A stretch of 64,000 nucleotides of DNA from Bin5 sp022821545 (GTDB lineage: Bacteria; Chloroflexota; Anaerolineae; Caldilineales; Caldilineaceae): positions 5,208,001 through 5,272,000 of the forward strand of contig CAXXLO010000002.1 in NCBI GenBank assembly GCA_963664085.2, in the 5' to 3' direction. Position 1 is the first letter of the stretch. Every line of letters starts with the position of its first letter. This document shows positions 9,317-17,603 of the stretch, piece after piece. Under the pieces are notes generated by a model. The model ran no database searches. It saw only the letters and a list, made by a program, of their open reading frames with translations, and was not told the origin of the DNA. The translations under genes and the position numbers were made by a program.

Positions 9317-11038
9317 TTACTCCTCTACAAACAGGTCGACGAAGTCGAAGGCCTCGACGTCCACAAGTCCCTGGTCTGTCAGTTTCAGCTTTGGAATCAC
9401 TTCCAGCGCCATGAAACTCATCGCCATGAACGGATCCCGAATCGAAGAGCCGAATTCGTGGGCCGCGTCAAGCAGAGAATCATAACGATTGCGAACTTCG
9501 CCAAGCGGCCGGTCGCTCATCAGACCTGCGACCGGGAGCGGCAGCGTCGCCAGCGCTTGCGGACCTTCGGCGACCGCCAGTCCTCCTCCCATCTCCGCCA
9601 CGGTTCTGGCTGCGGTCGTCATCGATTCGTCATCTGCGCCGATGACGACCAGATTGTGATGGTCGTGGGCGACTGTGCCGGCGATGGCCCCGCGATTGAG
9701 ACCGAACCCCTGGATGAATCCCAGGCCTGCCGCCCCGCTGGCTGTGTGCCTGTCGACCACAGCCATTTTCAGAATGTCTCGCGCCGGGTCAGCCACCGCC
9801 TGCCCGTCTTTGACGAGGGGAGTCAGGATGCGTTCCTCCGTAAGCAGTTGATCCTGCAGCGACCCGATCACACGCACGCGCGCGCCGTTCGCCGGGATGC
9901 GCAGATCAAAGGAATCCCAGGCAACCCTGACAGAGGAAGAGACAACCGCAGGAACAGGAGCCGGGTCCCGGTAGGGGTCGCCCAGGAGCCGACCGCCTTC
10001 TGCCCACAGGCGGCCACCGGCATAGACCTGTGCGGCAGCCGGCGCATGCAAGTCCTCAAACACCATCAGGTCGGCCCGCCGGCCAGGGGCTACGGCGCCC
10101 CGATCATGCAGGCCGAACCATTCGGCGCTGTTGAGCGTAGCCATGCGGAAGGCAGTTACGGGTTCAATTCCAAATGCAATGGTTTCCCTCAGAATGTGGT
10201 CGATGCTTCCCTGCATGATGAGATCGCTGGGGATGCGGTCGTCCGTGCAGAAACAGATGCGCCGGTTGTTATGCTCGTTTACCAGCGGCAGCAACGCGTG
10301 CAGATTCTTGGCATTCGTCGCCTCCCGAATCAGGATGTAGAAGCCGCGCGCCAACTTCTCAGCCGCTTCGGCCACTGTCGCACATTCATGGTCGCTGCCG
10401 GCGCCGGCGGCAGCGTAAGCATTGAGCGCCAAGCCGCTGAGTTCAGGCGCGTGGCCGTCGAGGGGCCGCCCGCCATAGGTGGCGATTTTGGCATGCACGT
10501 CGGGATCGCCGTAGACGACGCCAGGAAAGTTCATCAACTCGGCCAACCCGTGGACCGTTCCTTCCTCCAACAGCGCGGCCAGGTCTTTGGCCGGCAGTGA
10601 GGCGCCGCTCGTCTCCATATGCGTGGCGGGTACGGCTGAGGGCGCCATCAGCACCACTTGTAAGGGGAGGGCTTTGCTGCACTCGGCCATATACCGGACG
10701 CCGTCCAAACCGGCCACATTGGCGATCTCGTGGGGGTCGGCCGCAACCGTCGTCACGCCGCGCGGAACGACTGCAGCGGCGAATTGGGCGGGCAGGCAGA
10801 GGCTGCTTTCGATGTGAACATGAGCGTCTATCAGGCCCGGCGCAATGAAGGCGCCTTGCAGATCGACCGTTTCCCCGGCTGAGTAGCCGGCGCCCACACC
10901 GGCAATGTGTTCGCCAAACAGTGCGACGTCGGAGTCTTCGATATCTCCTGACAAAACATTGACCACGCGTCCGTTGCACAGCAACAGGTCGGCGGGTTGG
11001 TCGCCGCGGGCGACGGCAAGCAGCTCAGATCTGTTCAT
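9317..11038 (-). CDS. ade: Adenine deaminase
   Basis: This 573-residue metal-dependent amidohydrolase converts adenine to hypoxanthine and ammonia in purine salvage. Visible marks are FIAPGLIDAHVHIESS (metal ligands HVH), VPRGVTTVAADPHEIANV, HAPELSGLALNAYAAAG, CFCTDDRIPSDL and, toward the C-terminus, GLGFIQGFGLNRGAIAGT and AHDHHNLVVIG, all characteristic of bacterial Ade. The frame is open farther upstream, but the ATG at 11038 is chosen. It has GAAGGAA just before it, the family N-terminus starts there, and the extra N-terminal residues would overlap the divergent ribokinase gene. A TGn-TATAAT promoter lies about 90 bases upstream. Confidence 0.93.
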   Translation of the reverse strand: MNRSELLAVARGDQPADLLLCNGRVVNVLSGDIEDSDVALFGEHIAGVGAGYSAGETVDLQGAFIAPGLIDAHVHIESSLCLPAQFAAAVVPRGVTTVAADPHEIANVAGLDGVRYMAECSKALPLQVVLMAPSAVPATHMETSGASLPAKDLAALLEEGTVHGLAELMNFPGVVYGDPDVHAKIATYGGRPLDGHAPELSGLALNAYAAAGAGSDHECATVAEAAEKLARGFYILIREATNAKNLHALLPLVNEHNNRRICFCTDDRIPSDLIMQGSIDHILRETIAFGIEPVTAFRMATLNSAEWFGLHDRGAVAPGRRADLMVFEDLHAPAAAQVYAGGRLWAEGGRLLGDPYRDPAPVPAVVSSSVRVAWDSFDLRIPANGARVRVIGSLQDQLLTEERILTPLVKDGQAVADPARDILKMAVVDRHTASGAAGLGFIQGFGLNRGAIAGTVAHDHHNLVVIGADDESMTTAARTVAEMGGGLAVAEGPQALATLPLPVAGLMSDRPLGEVRNRYDSLLDAAHEFGSSIRDPFMAMSFMALEVIPKLKLTDQGLVDVEAFDFVDLFVEE

Positions 11039-11125
11039 GGCTCGTTCCTTCAGGTAACGAAACGGGCAAACCCGGAGGAAGACAGACCACGCCGTCCTCG
11101 GGCCGCCTGCGAACTGCTCGCGGGC

Positions 11126-11134
11126 ATTATAGCA
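11126..11134 (-). promoter_or_regulatory. Extended -10 promoter for adenine deaminase
   Basis: On the minus strand the sequence reads TGCTATAAT, a perfect -10 hexamer with the TGn extension. No convincing -35 is seen, as is normal for extended -10 promoters. It would give a leader of roughly 80 bases to the ade start and lies back to back with the ribokinase promoter. Confidence 0.5.
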
Positions 11135-11158
11135 CAGGAGATGGTGATGGCGGCCTCT

Positions 11159-11187
11159 TTGGGCTGCCGAATTCCAAATGATACAAT
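11159..11187 (+). promoter_or_regulatory. Promoter for ribokinase gene
   Basis: TTGGGC (11159-11164), a 17-base spacer and TACAAT (11182-11187), with a TG one base before the -10, form a sigma-70-like promoter 37 bases before the rbsK ATG. The two divergent promoters are only about 30 bases apart and could share a regulator. Confidence 0.45.
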
Positions 11188-11223
11188 CGGCTGCAAAGCT
11201 CGACAGTTCCAGCCAGGTGAACC

Positions 11224-12147
11224 ATGTCCATCCTTGTATTCGGCTCATTAAACATCGACCACGTTTACCAGGTCGAGCATCTTGTCCGCCCGGGGGAGAC
11301 GCTGCCCAGCACGGAGTATCGCCGCTTTCAGGGTGGAAAGGGGGCGAACCAGTCGGTCGCCCTGGCGCGCGCGGGCGCCGACGTCTTTCACGCGGGACGT
11401 ATCGGCCCGGAGGGAGTTTGGTTGAGAGACGCTCTCGCCGCCGAAGGCGTCGACGTGACGCACGTCGGTCTCGACAGCCAGCCCACCGGTCACGCCGTCA
11501 TTCAGGTAGACCCCGCCGGCGAGAACTCGATCCTTCTTTATGGTGGGGCCAACCTCACTGTGACCTCCGATGACGCCCACTACGTGCTCTCGCACTTCGG
11601 TGAAGGCGACTGGCTCCTGCTCCAGAACGAAATCAGCTCCCTGCCCGCAATCCTGCGCGCAGCGGCCGCACGAGGGATGACCGTCGCTTTCAACCCCGCG
11701 CCGATGACGCCGGAGGTACTGCAATATCCTCTCGAAAGCGTTTCCCTGTTCGTGGTCAATCAGACGGAGGGCGCGGCGCTGGCGGAAACCGAAGACGCTT
11801 CAACTGCGTCGATAGTGGAGATGCTGAGAGCCCGCTATCCCCATGCCGCGATTCTGCTCACCCTGGGGGGAGAAGGTTCCCTCTATTCCGACGGCGGGGC
11901 GTATATCAAGACGCCGGCGCAACCTGTCGAAGCGGTGGATACGACGGCCGCCGGCGATACCTTCATTGGCTATTTTCTTGCCGAACTTCTGGGAGGTGAA
12001 GCTGTCCGGGCGGCGCTTGTCCTGGCATCACGGGCCGCGGCGCTTTGCGTAACCAGGCAGGGCGCGGCAGACTCGATCCCGCGGCGCGGCGAGCTTGAAG
12101 ATTCTTCGTCTGCGAAAGGGAGACTGCCTCAGAGTCCTGCGATCTGA
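11224..12147 (+). CDS. rbsK: Ribokinase (PfkB family)
   Basis: This 307-residue PfkB-family sugar kinase has the N-terminal signature GSLNIDHVYQV, the GGKGANQSVALARAG box that binds the sugar, and the C-terminal DTTAAGDTFIGYFLAEL box with the catalytic Asp and anion hole. NQTEGAALAE and LTLGGEGSLY belong to the nucleotide site. It should phosphorylate ribose or deoxyribose at O5 using ATP. AGGTGA lies 4 bases before the ATG. Divergent pairing with adenine deaminase fits nucleoside breakdown, where the base goes to Ade and the sugar to ribokinase. Its stop is 7 bases from the convergent M20 peptidase stop. Confidence 0.93.
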   Translation: MSILVFGSLNIDHVYQVEHLVRPGETLPSTEYRRFQGGKGANQSVALARAGADVFHAGRIGPEGVWLRDALAAEGVDVTHVGLDSQPTGHAVIQVDPAGENSILLYGGANLTVTSDDAHYVLSHFGEGDWLLLQNEISSLPAILRAAAARGMTVAFNPAPMTPEVLQYPLESVSLFVVNQTEGAALAETEDASTASIVEMLRARYPHAAILLTLGGEGSLYSDGGAYIKTPAQPVEAVDTTAAGDTFIGYFLAELLGGEAVRAALVLASRAAALCVTRQGAADSIPRRGELEDSSSAKGRLPQSPAI

Positions 12148-12154
12148 ACCCTGT

Positions 12155-13342
12155 CTATACTACGCCGCAAAATGCAACGGCGGTGAGCGCGTAGACCTTG
12201 GCGACCCGAACCAACTCCTCCACGGGCGCGGCTTCGTGCAGAGTGTGCGCGCCGGTCGCGGCCGGCCCGTGGGTCAGCGCGGGGATGCCGGCCTCAGAGG
12301 CATAGATACTGCCGTCATCCACGAATGGCTTGGCGCCGAGCGGCAGTGGCGCGCCTGCCACCGCGGTATGGGCCTGCTGGAACGCGTGGACCAGGCAGCC
12401 GTCGGAATCGACTTGGTAGGCCCCGCCTTGCACGGCGAATTCGACGTTTATTTCTGTGCCGGTTTCGGCTGCGACCTCGGCAAGAAGCTGGGAGAATTCC
12501 TCTTGAACGGATGCGCTGTCGTAGGGCGGTACCCAGCGTCGCGTTCCCTGCACCAGACACTCAGTCGGCGACTGATTATAGATTTCCCCTGTTTGCACAC
12601 TACCTACGAATGTGGAGTCATGGCCTGCCAGAGGATGGCTGTTCTGCTCCAGTTTTTCGTTCCAGGTATGCAGTCGGCTCACCAACTTAGCGCCGGCAGC
12701 CACCACGTCAGGCGTTCCTGGCGGGCGCAGCACTTCATGCACGGGCTCGCCGTCGCGGCGAACTGTCGCCTGAAATATCGCCAGGCCCCTGCCCGCAACC
12801 GGGAGTGGGTCGGCTAGATATTCCGGCAGCATGACGGCATCGCCAGTAAGGCCCTCCCGGATCATGGCGCGCACCTGACGGCCGTCGCCCCACGGTCCTT
12901 CGTGGTGATCATGGGCCGTAAACAGCACCCTGCCCGCCGGCAGAGCGTCGAGCGTACGCAATACACGCAACGCTTCCAGGGCCGCCGCGATGCCGCCTTT
13001 CATATCGGCCGAACTGGAGCCATAGAGGGTGTCATTCTCCACGCGCGGCGGCACAAAGGGCAGATGCACGGTATCCAGATGGCCGTCGAACTGAAGGGTG
13101 GGGCCAGGCTTGCCGCTGTCGAGCACGGTCATGACGATTGGCGCTTGCGGCCAGTCGGCTTCATGGCGCTGGACGGAAAAGCCGTCAGCGGTCAAGATCT
13201 CGGCAAGACGATCAGCGGCCGGGCCCGCGCTGCGAGTGGGGCTGGGTACCTCGACCAGCGCTACGGCAGTGTCGATAAGCCGCTGGCGGTCGACGGTCCG
13301 GGCAACTTGATCAAGCAACGCGTTGTTCATCTGGCGCGTCAT
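12155..13342 (-). CDS. M20 family metallopeptidase/deacylase
   Basis: This 395-residue member of the ArgE/DapE/CPG2 family of zinc aminoacylases and exopeptidases carries the FDGHLDTV metal-binding segment and SSADMKGG (bridging Asp). PVHEV in the dimerisation domain and a C-terminal histidine in TGAHTLHEAA are also present. Where most members have D-E-E-x-G (catalytic Glu and metal Glu), this one reads HDHHEGPWG, so the catalytic position is altered or the alignment shifts. It probably hydrolyses an N-acyl amino acid or dipeptide. The gene is 44 bases downstream of the DUF1232 gene and ends almost touching rbsK. Confidence 0.85.
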   Translation of the reverse strand: MTRQMNNALLDQVARTVDRQRLIDTAVALVEVPSPTRSAGPAADRLAEILTADGFSVQRHEADWPQAPIVMTVLDSGKPGPTLQFDGHLDTVHLPFVPPRVENDTLYGSSSADMKGGIAAALEALRVLRTLDALPAGRVLFTAHDHHEGPWGDGRQVRAMIREGLTGDAVMLPEYLADPLPVAGRGLAIFQATVRRDGEPVHEVLRPPGTPDVVAAGAKLVSRLHTWNEKLEQNSHPLAGHDSTFVGSVQTGEIYNQSPTECLVQGTRRWVPPYDSASVQEEFSQLLAEVAAETGTEINVEFAVQGGAYQVDSDGCLVHAFQQAHTAVAGAPLPLGAKPFVDDGSIYASEAGIPALTHGPAATGAHTLHEAAPVEELVRVAKVYALTAVAFCGVV

Positions 13343-13386
13343 TCATCTAGCTCGTCATTCCCCTTTTGTGGAAGGCGCGTCGTTTC

Positions 13387-13761
13387 CTACTTGTCGTCAA
13401 CGACTCGCCAGTCTCCGGGGATCGTCTTGTCGTCTTCGTCCCAGATATCCCAGACCTCCCGGTCCGGTTCATCCGGCGAAATATGGCCAAGCCGAACGAG
13501 GGCGCGCCGTACCGCGTCCTGCGGGGCCATCTGCACGAACAGGCGGCCTGCCAGCACGACGGCGGCGATGTCATCCAAAGGCCCCGGCCACAGATCGATC
13601 GGCGATAACCAGTAGAGAATCGCCAACACCGGGAAACCGACTCGCAACAGAATCGATACCTGCGGATCGCCCATCAGTTGCCATACCACGGCAAAATCGC
13701 GTAGAATATCGGAAAAGCGCCAACCGCCGCTTTGGGGTACAAAGGATGAATCGCGGGTCAT
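13387..13761 (-). CDS. DUF1232 (YkvA-like) membrane-associated protein
   Basis: This small protein of about 124 residues contains the DUF1232 core: a hydrophobic segment ILLRVGFPVLAILYWLSP followed by IDLWPGPLDDIAAVVLAGRLF, the family pattern Y-x-x-S-P-I-D-L-x-P-x-x-x-x-D-D. The C-terminus is acidic (EVWDIWDEDDKT). The function of the family is unknown. The start is taken at the ATG at 13761, which has GGAGG about 9 bases upstream. Another ATG 13 codons earlier (13800) lacks a clear ribosome site. It is probably cotranscribed with the M20 gene. Confidence 0.8.
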   Translation of the reverse strand: MTRDSSFVPQSGGWRFSDILRDFAVVWQLMGDPQVSILLRVGFPVLAILYWLSPIDLWPGPLDDIAAVVLAGRLFVQMAPQDAVRRALVRLGHISPDEPDREVWDIWDEDDKTIPGDWRVVDDK

Positions 13762-13936
13762 TTCGACAGGCCTCCAGTCACTGTGAGATTGCCGCTTCAT
13801 CTTCTTTTCTGGGCGTATTGTCTCACAGGTTGCCCCAAATGGGCAAGGCCCTGCAAAGTGTCAGGCTGGGCCGTGACTGAGCGCTGCATTAGCCAAGTGG
13901 TTGAGTGCTGAGCCACAGCGCTTCAGGAATACGCAG

Positions 13937-15499
13937 ATGCCGCAAACCAGTCAGATGCTTGTCGAATACCCGGAGATCCACCTGCATGTAATTGCGGAGC
14001 TTCGGGGCGCCTCTCTGGATGGGGAAAAGAATGTCCGGGCAATGATCGATAGCCTGGCTGGGCAGATCACAGACCCAACCTCGGTGTTGATGGCCTTTCA
14101 GGAGATTACCGATTCCTATCCAAGGGTCAGGTCTGCTTTGGACCTCCTCATTGCGGAGGGGGGCGAAATGCGAGAAGCCCAATTCAGCCGCGAATACGGC
14201 GGTATCCGGCAGATGGGTCCATCCAAACTGGAGCGGGAACAGCCTTGGAACGCGCCGGAGAGCGTTGCCGAGTTTCTTTACTATTACGGTCTGATTGGCC
14301 GCACATACAAAGGGGAAGGCCGGAACGCCCACACGATCATCTTCATTCCCAGTGATGTCCTTCCCTGGCTGCCGCAACCGGCGACCGCCGGCGGCGAGCA
14401 GGGGCTTGCCGTTGCGCCGGTGCCCCCGCCGCCGTCGTCCCGAATGCTCTGGCTGGAGGATGCCTTTCTTGAAGACGCGGGCACGCTTTTGGGGTTTTTG
14501 CATACCGAAGGGCTGCGCCTGCAGGCCGATGGCGCTCCGGATCCTGACGATATCGAGCAGCTGATGTTACGCCTCAAGTCCAGAGATGGTTTCGTGTCTC
14601 CCTTCGAGGCTCCGGCAGCCTCAGCCAATATTGAAGAGACCCGAGTCGCGCTTCTTTTGCATCTGGCAAGGCGGCTGGGCTGGCTGCGGCGCGCGGACGA
14701 CGGGCGGGTTCGCCTCACAGGAAATCGGGTCTACGCTTTTCTGGAGCAACCGCGTTCCGAACAGCGTTTTTCCCTCTGGGACGCTTGGCGTACCTCCTCG
14801 GAGTGGAACGACCTGGTGCGCATTCCCGGCCTCGACTGTTCGATTGGCAATTGGCAAAACAATCCTCTGCAAACGCGTGAGGTTGTTCTGCAGCTCCTTG
14901 CCCGTTTACAGCCCGGCGCCTGGTACAGTCAGACCGACGTCATTAGCGCCGTAAAGGAGACGATTCCTGACTTTCAGCGCCCCACCGGCAACTACGATAG
15001 CTGGTATATCCGTGTCGAAAATACGGATAATTTCCTGGGCGGTTTCGAGCACTGGGATCGGGTGGAGGGAGCGCTGCTGCGTTTCCTTCTGAACGGTCCC
15101 ATATACTGGCTGTCAGCCGTCGATCTGGCGGAGCCCTCGGCGGGCGACGATCTGCTGTTTTCGCTGAGCGCCGGGGGAGCCCGCTGGTTGGGCCATGACG
15201 GCGAGACGCCGAATGAGACGAGGCGGCGCCCCATCGTTGTCGAAGAAGACTTCACTGTTGAGCTGCCTGCAGACACGCCTTTAATGGATCGATTTCGCGT
15301 GGAACGGTTCAGCAACTGGCAGGCCAGTTACCCCAACTATCTCTATCAGATCAACCAGCGCAGTTTGAACAGGGCCTCCGCTGAGGGCGTCCAGCCGGGC
15401 CGCATTCTGGCCTTTCTCAATTCTCGGGCGCGTCAGGTGCCGCAACGGGTTGCAGCGGGGCTGCGGAAATTCGGCGAAAGGCATACAGCCAGTTCGTAA
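13937..15499 (+). CDS. Helicase-associated (XPB/Ssl2-like) domain protein
   Basis: This soluble protein of about 520 residues shows no nuclease or ATPase motifs. The last 90 residues (VELPADTPLMDRFRVERFSN, then YQINQRSLNRASAEGVQPGR and a helical end) resemble the helicase-associated Helicase_C_3/XPB-Ssl2-like domain found in stand-alone proteins of Actinobacteria and Chloroflexota. The middle has winged-helix-like segments (LLLHLARRLGWLRRADDGRV, SQTDVISAVKE), which suggests DNA binding. Function is unknown. ATG 13937 is preferred because AGGA lies 8-10 bases upstream; a TTG 12 codons earlier (13901) is possible. A 7-base inverted repeat AGCGCTG/CAGCGCT straddles the start region. Confidence 0.6.
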   Translation: MPQTSQMLVEYPEIHLHVIAELRGASLDGEKNVRAMIDSLAGQITDPTSVLMAFQEITDSYPRVRSALDLLIAEGGEMREAQFSREYGGIRQMGPSKLEREQPWNAPESVAEFLYYYGLIGRTYKGEGRNAHTIIFIPSDVLPWLPQPATAGGEQGLAVAPVPPPPSSRMLWLEDAFLEDAGTLLGFLHTEGLRLQADGAPDPDDIEQLMLRLKSRDGFVSPFEAPAASANIEETRVALLLHLARRLGWLRRADDGRVRLTGNRVYAFLEQPRSEQRFSLWDAWRTSSEWNDLVRIPGLDCSIGNWQNNPLQTREVVLQLLARLQPGAWYSQTDVISAVKETIPDFQRPTGNYDSWYIRVENTDNFLGGFEHWDRVEGALLRFLLNGPIYWLSAVDLAEPSAGDDLLFSLSAGGARWLGHDGETPNETRRRPIVVEEDFTVELPADTPLMDRFRVERFSNWQASYPNYLYQINQRSLNRASAEGVQPGRILAFLNSRARQVPQRVAAGLRKFGERHTASS

Positions 15500-15583
15500 A
15501 TCGGATCCTTTGCTTTCCTGAAACCATTTGGATTGCAGCGGATAAGAGTGGTAGTATAGCTTCTGCACAGAGCGCAGAGACGA

Positions 15584-15601
15584 GTCTGCAATAGTGCAGA
15601 C
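15584..15601 (+). repeat. Perfect inverted repeat upstream of peptide ABC operon
   Basis: GTCTGCA-ATAG-TGCAGAC is a perfect 7-base-pair hairpin or operator-like palindrome, 167 bases before the binding-protein start. It could terminate the upstream gene weakly (GGATTTCTT follows) or bind a regulator. Confidence 0.4.
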
Positions 15602-15666
15602 GGATTTCTTGAGGCAGTTGCGCTCAACCGGCTCCCCCATCGGCAACTCTTGCCCAGTATGCTAAA

Positions 15667-15717
15667 GCCGCGCGATATTGCTCTACTATCGCTAGTCTTG
15701 GGTGACTCTCGCGCGGC
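15667..15717 (+). repeat. Long-loop inverted repeat in the leader of the binding-protein gene
   Basis: GCCGCGCGA (15667-15675) and TCGCGCGGC (15709-15717) are perfect 9-base complements separated by 33 bases. They end 50 bases before the ATG. In RNA this would form a GC-rich stem in the 5' leader; a regulatory role is inferred only from position. Confidence 0.4.
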
Positions 15718-15767
15718 CGTCACCGTACGCCAAATCCACATAACTTGATAGTGAAAAGGAGAAGTCG

Positions 15768-17540
15768 ATGATGGGAAGGCACATTTCAACCCTGCGAGTA
15801 ATTGCCGTTTTGCTGGCAATGGCATTCTTGCTGGCTGCCTGTCCAGCCGCGGCGCCGACCGGCGGCGAGAGCATGGCTGCTGATGAAGAGATGGCGGAAG
15901 AAGAGGCAATGGAGGAAGAGGGCAAGGTTCTGACCATTCTCTACTGGCAGGCCGCTTCTCTGCCCGGACCGTATCTGTCGGGTGGCACAAAGGACCAGGA
16001 CGCCGGCGCGGTCACGCTTGAGCCACTGGCCAACTACGACCCCGACGGCGCTTTAGTGCCCAAACTGGCCACCGAAATCCCGACAATAGAGAATGGCGGC
16101 ATCTCCGAAGACCTGATGTCGATCACCTGGACTTTGAAGGAAGGGCTCGCCTGGTCGGATGGCAGCGATGTGACCGCCGACGATGTGGTCTTTACCTGGC
16201 AGTACTGTATCGATGAAGCCACGGGCTGCACTGCCAGTGAAGCATTCCTCGGTATCGAGAGTGTGGAGGCGCTCGACGCCCGCACGATCGTGATCACCTT
16301 CGACTCTCCAACGCCCTATCCCTATAACGCGTTCGTCGGCGCGAATACGCCAATCATCAGCAGCGTTCAGTTCGCCGACTGCGTCGGAGCGGCCGCCCAG
16401 ACCTGCAACGAGCAGAACACATTGCCGCTTGGTACGGGCCCCTACCGCATCATTGACTTCAAGGTGAACGATGTAGCCGTCTACGAACGAAACCCGCATT
16501 ACCACGGCGAACCGGCCTACTTTGACACGGTGATCTTCAAAGGCGGCGGCGATGCCGCGTCGGCGGCACGCGCCGTGCTGGAGACCGGGGAGGCCGACTA
16601 CGCCTGGAACCTGCAGGTCGAGCCCGACATTCTGCGTGATATGGAAGCAGCCGGACTTGGCGTCGTTGTGGCCGCTTTCGCCGGCAGTGTCGAGCGCATT
16701 CTGGTCAACCAGACCAATCCGGACTCTGCCTTGGGCGACGATCGGTCCGAGTATATGGATGGAGAAAACGCCCATCCATTCCTGACGTTCGCACCGATTC
16801 CGCAGGCGATGTCGATGGCGATTGACCGCAGCCTGATCTCGGAACAGCTCTACGGCTTTGCCGGACAGCCAACCTGTAACGTGATTCCTGCCCCATTGCA
16901 CTACGCGTCAACGGCCAATGATGGTTGCCTGACCCAGGACATTGACGGAGCCAACGCGCTGCTGGACGAAAATGACGTCGTCGATAGCGACGGTGACGGT
17001 ATCCGCGAATACAACGGCATGCCGCTCAAGGTCTCCTACCAGACCTCCACAAATTCGGTACGCCAGAAAACGCAGGCCCTGATCCGCCAGTGGTGGAGCC
17101 AGATCGGCATCGAGACCGAACTGATCAACCACGATGCGAGCGTCTTCTTCGGCGGCGACCCGAATAGCCCCGACACGTACCAGAAGTTCTACACGGACCT
17201 GCAGATGTACACCACCGGTCCCAGCATCGACCCGCAGCAGCATCTCTCAAACTGGGTTTGCAGCCAGATCCCGATGCGCGAGAACGTGTGGGGCGGCGGC
17301 AACATCTTCCGCGGTTGCAATACCGAATACGACGCGCTCTTTGAGCAGCTGACGCAGACCCCGGTCGGCGCGGAGCGCGAGGCGCTGGTCAAGCAGCTCA
17401 ATGACATCAACGTGCAGAGCTCCTACCAGATCCCTCTGGTCAATCGTGGTGGCGTCTCCGCCCATCTGAACACTCTGAAGGGCGTCAACATCAACGATTG
17501 GGACAGTGAAATGTGGAATATCGCCGAATGGCACCGTTAG
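15768..17540 (+). CDS. Peptide/nickel-type ABC transporter substrate-binding lipoprotein (SBP family 5)
   Basis: This 590-residue extracytoplasmic binding protein has a signal peptide ending in the lipobox LLAAC, so Cys25 would be lipidated and anchor it to the membrane. It is followed by an acidic linker rich in Glu and Met. The mature part has family-5 landmarks: WTLKEGLAWSDGSDVTADDV, FDSPTPYPY, LPLGTGPYRI and VYERNPHYHGEPAYFD. Family 5 proteins bind oligopeptides, nickel chelates, opines or sugars. AAGGAG lies 6-7 bases before the first of two tandem ATGs. A strong hairpin follows the gene, then two permease genes. No ATPase gene is adjacent; the only family-matching ATPases in the window are at 52.8-54.9 kb. 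Confidence 0.92.
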   Translation: MMGRHISTLRVIAVLLAMAFLLAACPAAAPTGGESMAADEEMAEEEAMEEEGKVLTILYWQAASLPGPYLSGGTKDQDAGAVTLEPLANYDPDGALVPKLATEIPTIENGGISEDLMSITWTLKEGLAWSDGSDVTADDVVFTWQYCIDEATGCTASEAFLGIESVEALDARTIVITFDSPTPYPYNAFVGANTPIISSVQFADCVGAAAQTCNEQNTLPLGTGPYRIIDFKVNDVAVYERNPHYHGEPAYFDTVIFKGGGDAASAARAVLETGEADYAWNLQVEPDILRDMEAAGLGVVVAAFAGSVERILVNQTNPDSALGDDRSEYMDGENAHPFLTFAPIPQAMSMAIDRSLISEQLYGFAGQPTCNVIPAPLHYASTANDGCLTQDIDGANALLDENDVVDSDGDGIREYNGMPLKVSYQTSTNSVRQKTQALIRQWWSQIGIETELINHDASVFFGGDPNSPDTYQKFYTDLQMYTTGPSIDPQQHLSNWVCSQIPMRENVWGGGNIFRGCNTEYDALFEQLTQTPVGAEREALVKQLNDINVQSSYQIPLVNRGGVSAHLNTLKGVNINDWDSEMWNIAEWHR

Positions 17541-17551
17541 TCTGAACCCGG

Positions 17552-17583
17552 AAGGGAGGAGAGAGAATCTCTCCTCCCTTTTT
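17552..17583 (+). terminator. Strong intrinsic hairpin between binding-protein and permease genes
   Basis: Left arm AAGGGAGGAGAGA (17552-17564), loop GAA, and right arm TCTCTCCTCCCTT form a 13-base-pair stem running into a T-run ending at 17583. It lies 11 bases after the binding-protein stop and 20 before the permease GTG. Such an element would let the binding protein be made in excess over the permeases by partial termination or 3'-end protection. Confidence 0.85.
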
Positions 17584-17603
17584 CTCACTCCCCATTTCAC
17601 GCC

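Noticed and set aside
11039..11248. Possible purine riboswitch before adenine deaminase
   Set aside because: No purine aptamer core or switching terminator could be recognised; the region contains divergent promoters and the ribokinase start.
13880..13935. tRNA-like D-arm sequence (AGCCAAGTGGTTGAG) near the start of the XPB-like gene
   Set aside because: No anticodon arm, T-loop (GGTTCRA) or acceptor stem follows; the sequence runs straight into the coding region.
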